Shown here one piece after another: positions 4,604 to 5,103 of a DNA stretch of 5,103 nucleotides. How positions within the stretch are numbered: position 1 is the stretch's first letter; each line of letters opens with the position of its first letter. The notes under the pieces are model-generated. The model saw only the letters and a program-made list of their open reading frames with translations. It ran no database searches and had not been told where the DNA came from. Position numbers and translations under genes: made by a program. Source of the DNA: Candidatus Methanoperedens sp. (lineage in GTDB: Archaea; Halobacteriota; Methanosarcinia; Methanosarcinales; Methanoperedenaceae); the NCBI GenBank assembly GCA_023249275.1, contig JAHFCV010000155.1:1-5103 (forward strand), given 5' to 3'.

Positions 4604-4664
4604 TCATCTGCGGTTTCGTTTTCTTCGGAAGCGCCGCACATTAATCGTACTGAATTTATAAAAA

Positions 4665-4802
4665 TCAAAGCGTCTCAGGAAACTCATGTCCGCAATTAGG
4701 GCAAAGTACAAGACCGCATTTCATGAAACGCGGGCATGCCTTGCATCCTTCACAATCCTTTGAATCAAACCTGGCTCCGCAAAGAGGGCATTGTGTTTTC
4801 AT
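4665..4802 (-). CDS. Feo-linked 8-cysteine zinc-ribbon microprotein
   Basis: A 45-residue protein with eight cysteines (5, 8, 17, 20, 23, 29, 34, 37): MKTQCPLCGARF, then CEGCKACPRFMKC and LCPNCGHEFPETL at the end. The two CxxC knuckles, CPLCG and CPNCGHE, form a zinc ribbon around a central cysteine cluster. Small proteins of this pattern sit beside feoA/feoB in many archaea; their role is unknown and could be metal binding, iron sensing or delivery. Here it follows feoB on the same strand after about 147 bases of hairpins. The start is the only ATG that keeps the full ribbon. A weak AAGGGG, partly tied into a small hairpin, lies 11 bases upstream. It is too short for many gene finders. A simple electron carrier or regulator is the alternative. 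Confidence 0.8.
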   Translation of the reverse strand: MKTQCPLCGARFDSKDCEGCKACPRFMKCGLVLCPNCGHEFPETL

Positions 4803-4803
4803 A

Positions 4804-4948
4804 AAGGGTTACGCCCCTTGCGCCCATAAACCGAAACTTCGGTTTACGCAGTGTTGGGGTATGCTTTGCATACCCCTCGTTTGATAAACCTTTCCTAAAG
4901 GTTTATAAACAGGCGCGACGGTTTTTGATAAAACTTTCATAAAGTTTT
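4804..4948. repeat. Array of five consecutive short hairpins between feoB and the zinc-ribbon gene
   Basis: Almost the whole intergenic region is made of tight inverted repeats of different sequence: AAGGG/CCCTT (4804-4819, 6-base loop), TAAACCGAA/TTCGGTTTA (4827-4846, 2-base loop), GGGGTATGC/GCATACCCC (4856-4876, loop TTT), ATAAACCTTT/AAAGGTTTAT (4884-4906, loop CCT) and AAAACTTT/AAAGTTTT (4930-4948, loop CAT). Centres are about 25, 29.5, 29 and 44 bases apart. GTTTATAAAC (4901-4910) is also a perfect palindrome. The last hairpin touches the feoB stop and the first lies just before the next start codon. No T-run follows on the coding strand, so these are not ordinary intrinsic terminators. 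mRNA stabilisation, processing or metal-responsive regulation are possible roles. Confidence 0.75.
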
Positions 4949-4949
4949 T

Positions 4950-5103
4950 TCATAGCAGGTGGTAGTATCCGATGACCCTGAAAGCAATTCCACCGATAAA
5001 TATTGCAAGAAATATCGTGAACGCCATGATGCCGCCTGCCCGCTTCCAGCCAAGCTCGCGCCCGAGCACAGCGATTGTGGCAACGCACGGGATATAAATT
5101 GTG
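4950..5103 (-). CDS. feoB: Ferrous iron transport protein B, C-terminal end (cut by window edge)
   Basis: FeoB is the membrane GTPase-coupled Fe(II) importer. Only its last 50 residues lie in the window, reading in from the right edge: TIYIPCVATIAVLGRELGWK, an RAGGIMAF turn, a final transmembrane helix (TIFLAIFIGGIAFRVIGYY) and HLL before TGA at 4950-4952. The YIPCVAT segment with its conserved cysteine and the ELGWK segment are hallmarks of the C-terminal Gate domain of FeoB. The C-terminal end looks complete. A different frame over the same bases gives a spurious basic ORF. It is followed by the hairpin array and the zinc-ribbon gene, probably as one iron-uptake operon whose upstream part (often feoA) lies outside. 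Confidence 0.95.
   Translation of the reverse strand, partial: TIYIPCVATIAVLGRELGWKRAGGIMAFTIFLAIFIGGIAFRVIGYYHLL

Noticed and set aside
4372..4644. 90-codon plus-strand ORF
   Set aside because: It lies opposite the TnpA remnant, whose frame has clear transposase similarity; the plus frame shows none.
4804..4948. CRISPR array
   Set aside because: The units are hairpins of different sequence with no repeated direct-repeat and spacer pattern, and no cas gene is present.
4903..5088. 61-codon minus-strand ORF over the feoB end
   Set aside because: Another frame of the same strand encodes the conserved FeoB C-terminus and runs open to the window edge; this one is Arg/Cys/His-rich noise.

Overview
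The window looks like a piece of an archaeal chromosome, most likely a methanogen or methane-oxidising relative in or near the Methanosarcinales. The group is an inference from gene content and promoter style; no rRNA or marker gene is present. The archaeal signs are TATA-like boxes centred about 24-28 bases before start codons (leaderless transcripts), few Shine-Dalgarno sites, a free-standing archaeal-type 2[4Fe-4S] ferredoxin, a tiny zinc-ribbon protein beside feoB, and an IS200/IS605 remnant resembling archaeal members.

Region 1 (1-582): the N-terminal third of chorismate synthase (aroC, minus strand, running off the left edge) faces away from a 68-residue 2[4Fe-4S] ferredoxin. The 52-base gap holds one self-complementary TATA box almost equidistant from both start codons, so the two genes probably share a bidirectional promoter. 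Region 2 (583-832): an intergenic stretch with a long bulged stem-loop after the ferredoxin, then a palindrome between the TATA-like box and start codon of the next gene. Region 3 (833-2886): a 347-residue protein with an N-terminal ribbon-helix-helix DNA-binding domain and a large unrecognised C-terminal part, converging (stop codons overlapping) on a 337-residue zinc-ribbon plus SAM-methyltransferase protein of unknown substrate. Region 4 (2957-3427): a compact hicB-hicA toxin-antitoxin pair with directly abutting stop and start codons.

Region 5 (3428-4664) is accessory-looking and partly decayed. It has a GC-rich hairpin-rich segment, a 74-residue protein with a 19-residue tandem repeat preceded by a possible 30-residue ORF, an unrecognised 71-codon open frame, and the C-terminal half of an IS200/IS605 TnpA transposase that keeps the Tyr region but lacks the HUH motif. 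Region 6 (4665-5103): an 8-cysteine 45-residue zinc-ribbon protein and the C-terminal 50 residues of the ferrous-iron transporter FeoB, both on the minus strand and separated by five consecutive short hairpins.

The strongest functional links are aroC with ferredoxin (chorismate synthase needs reduced FMN), the RHH regulator with the operator-like palindrome at its own promoter, hicB with hicA, and feoB with the Cys-rich protein. No complete novel defence or mobile system is evident. The most unusual items are the symmetric aroC/ferredoxin promoter, the hairpin array behind feoB, and the uncharacterised regulator and methyltransferase.
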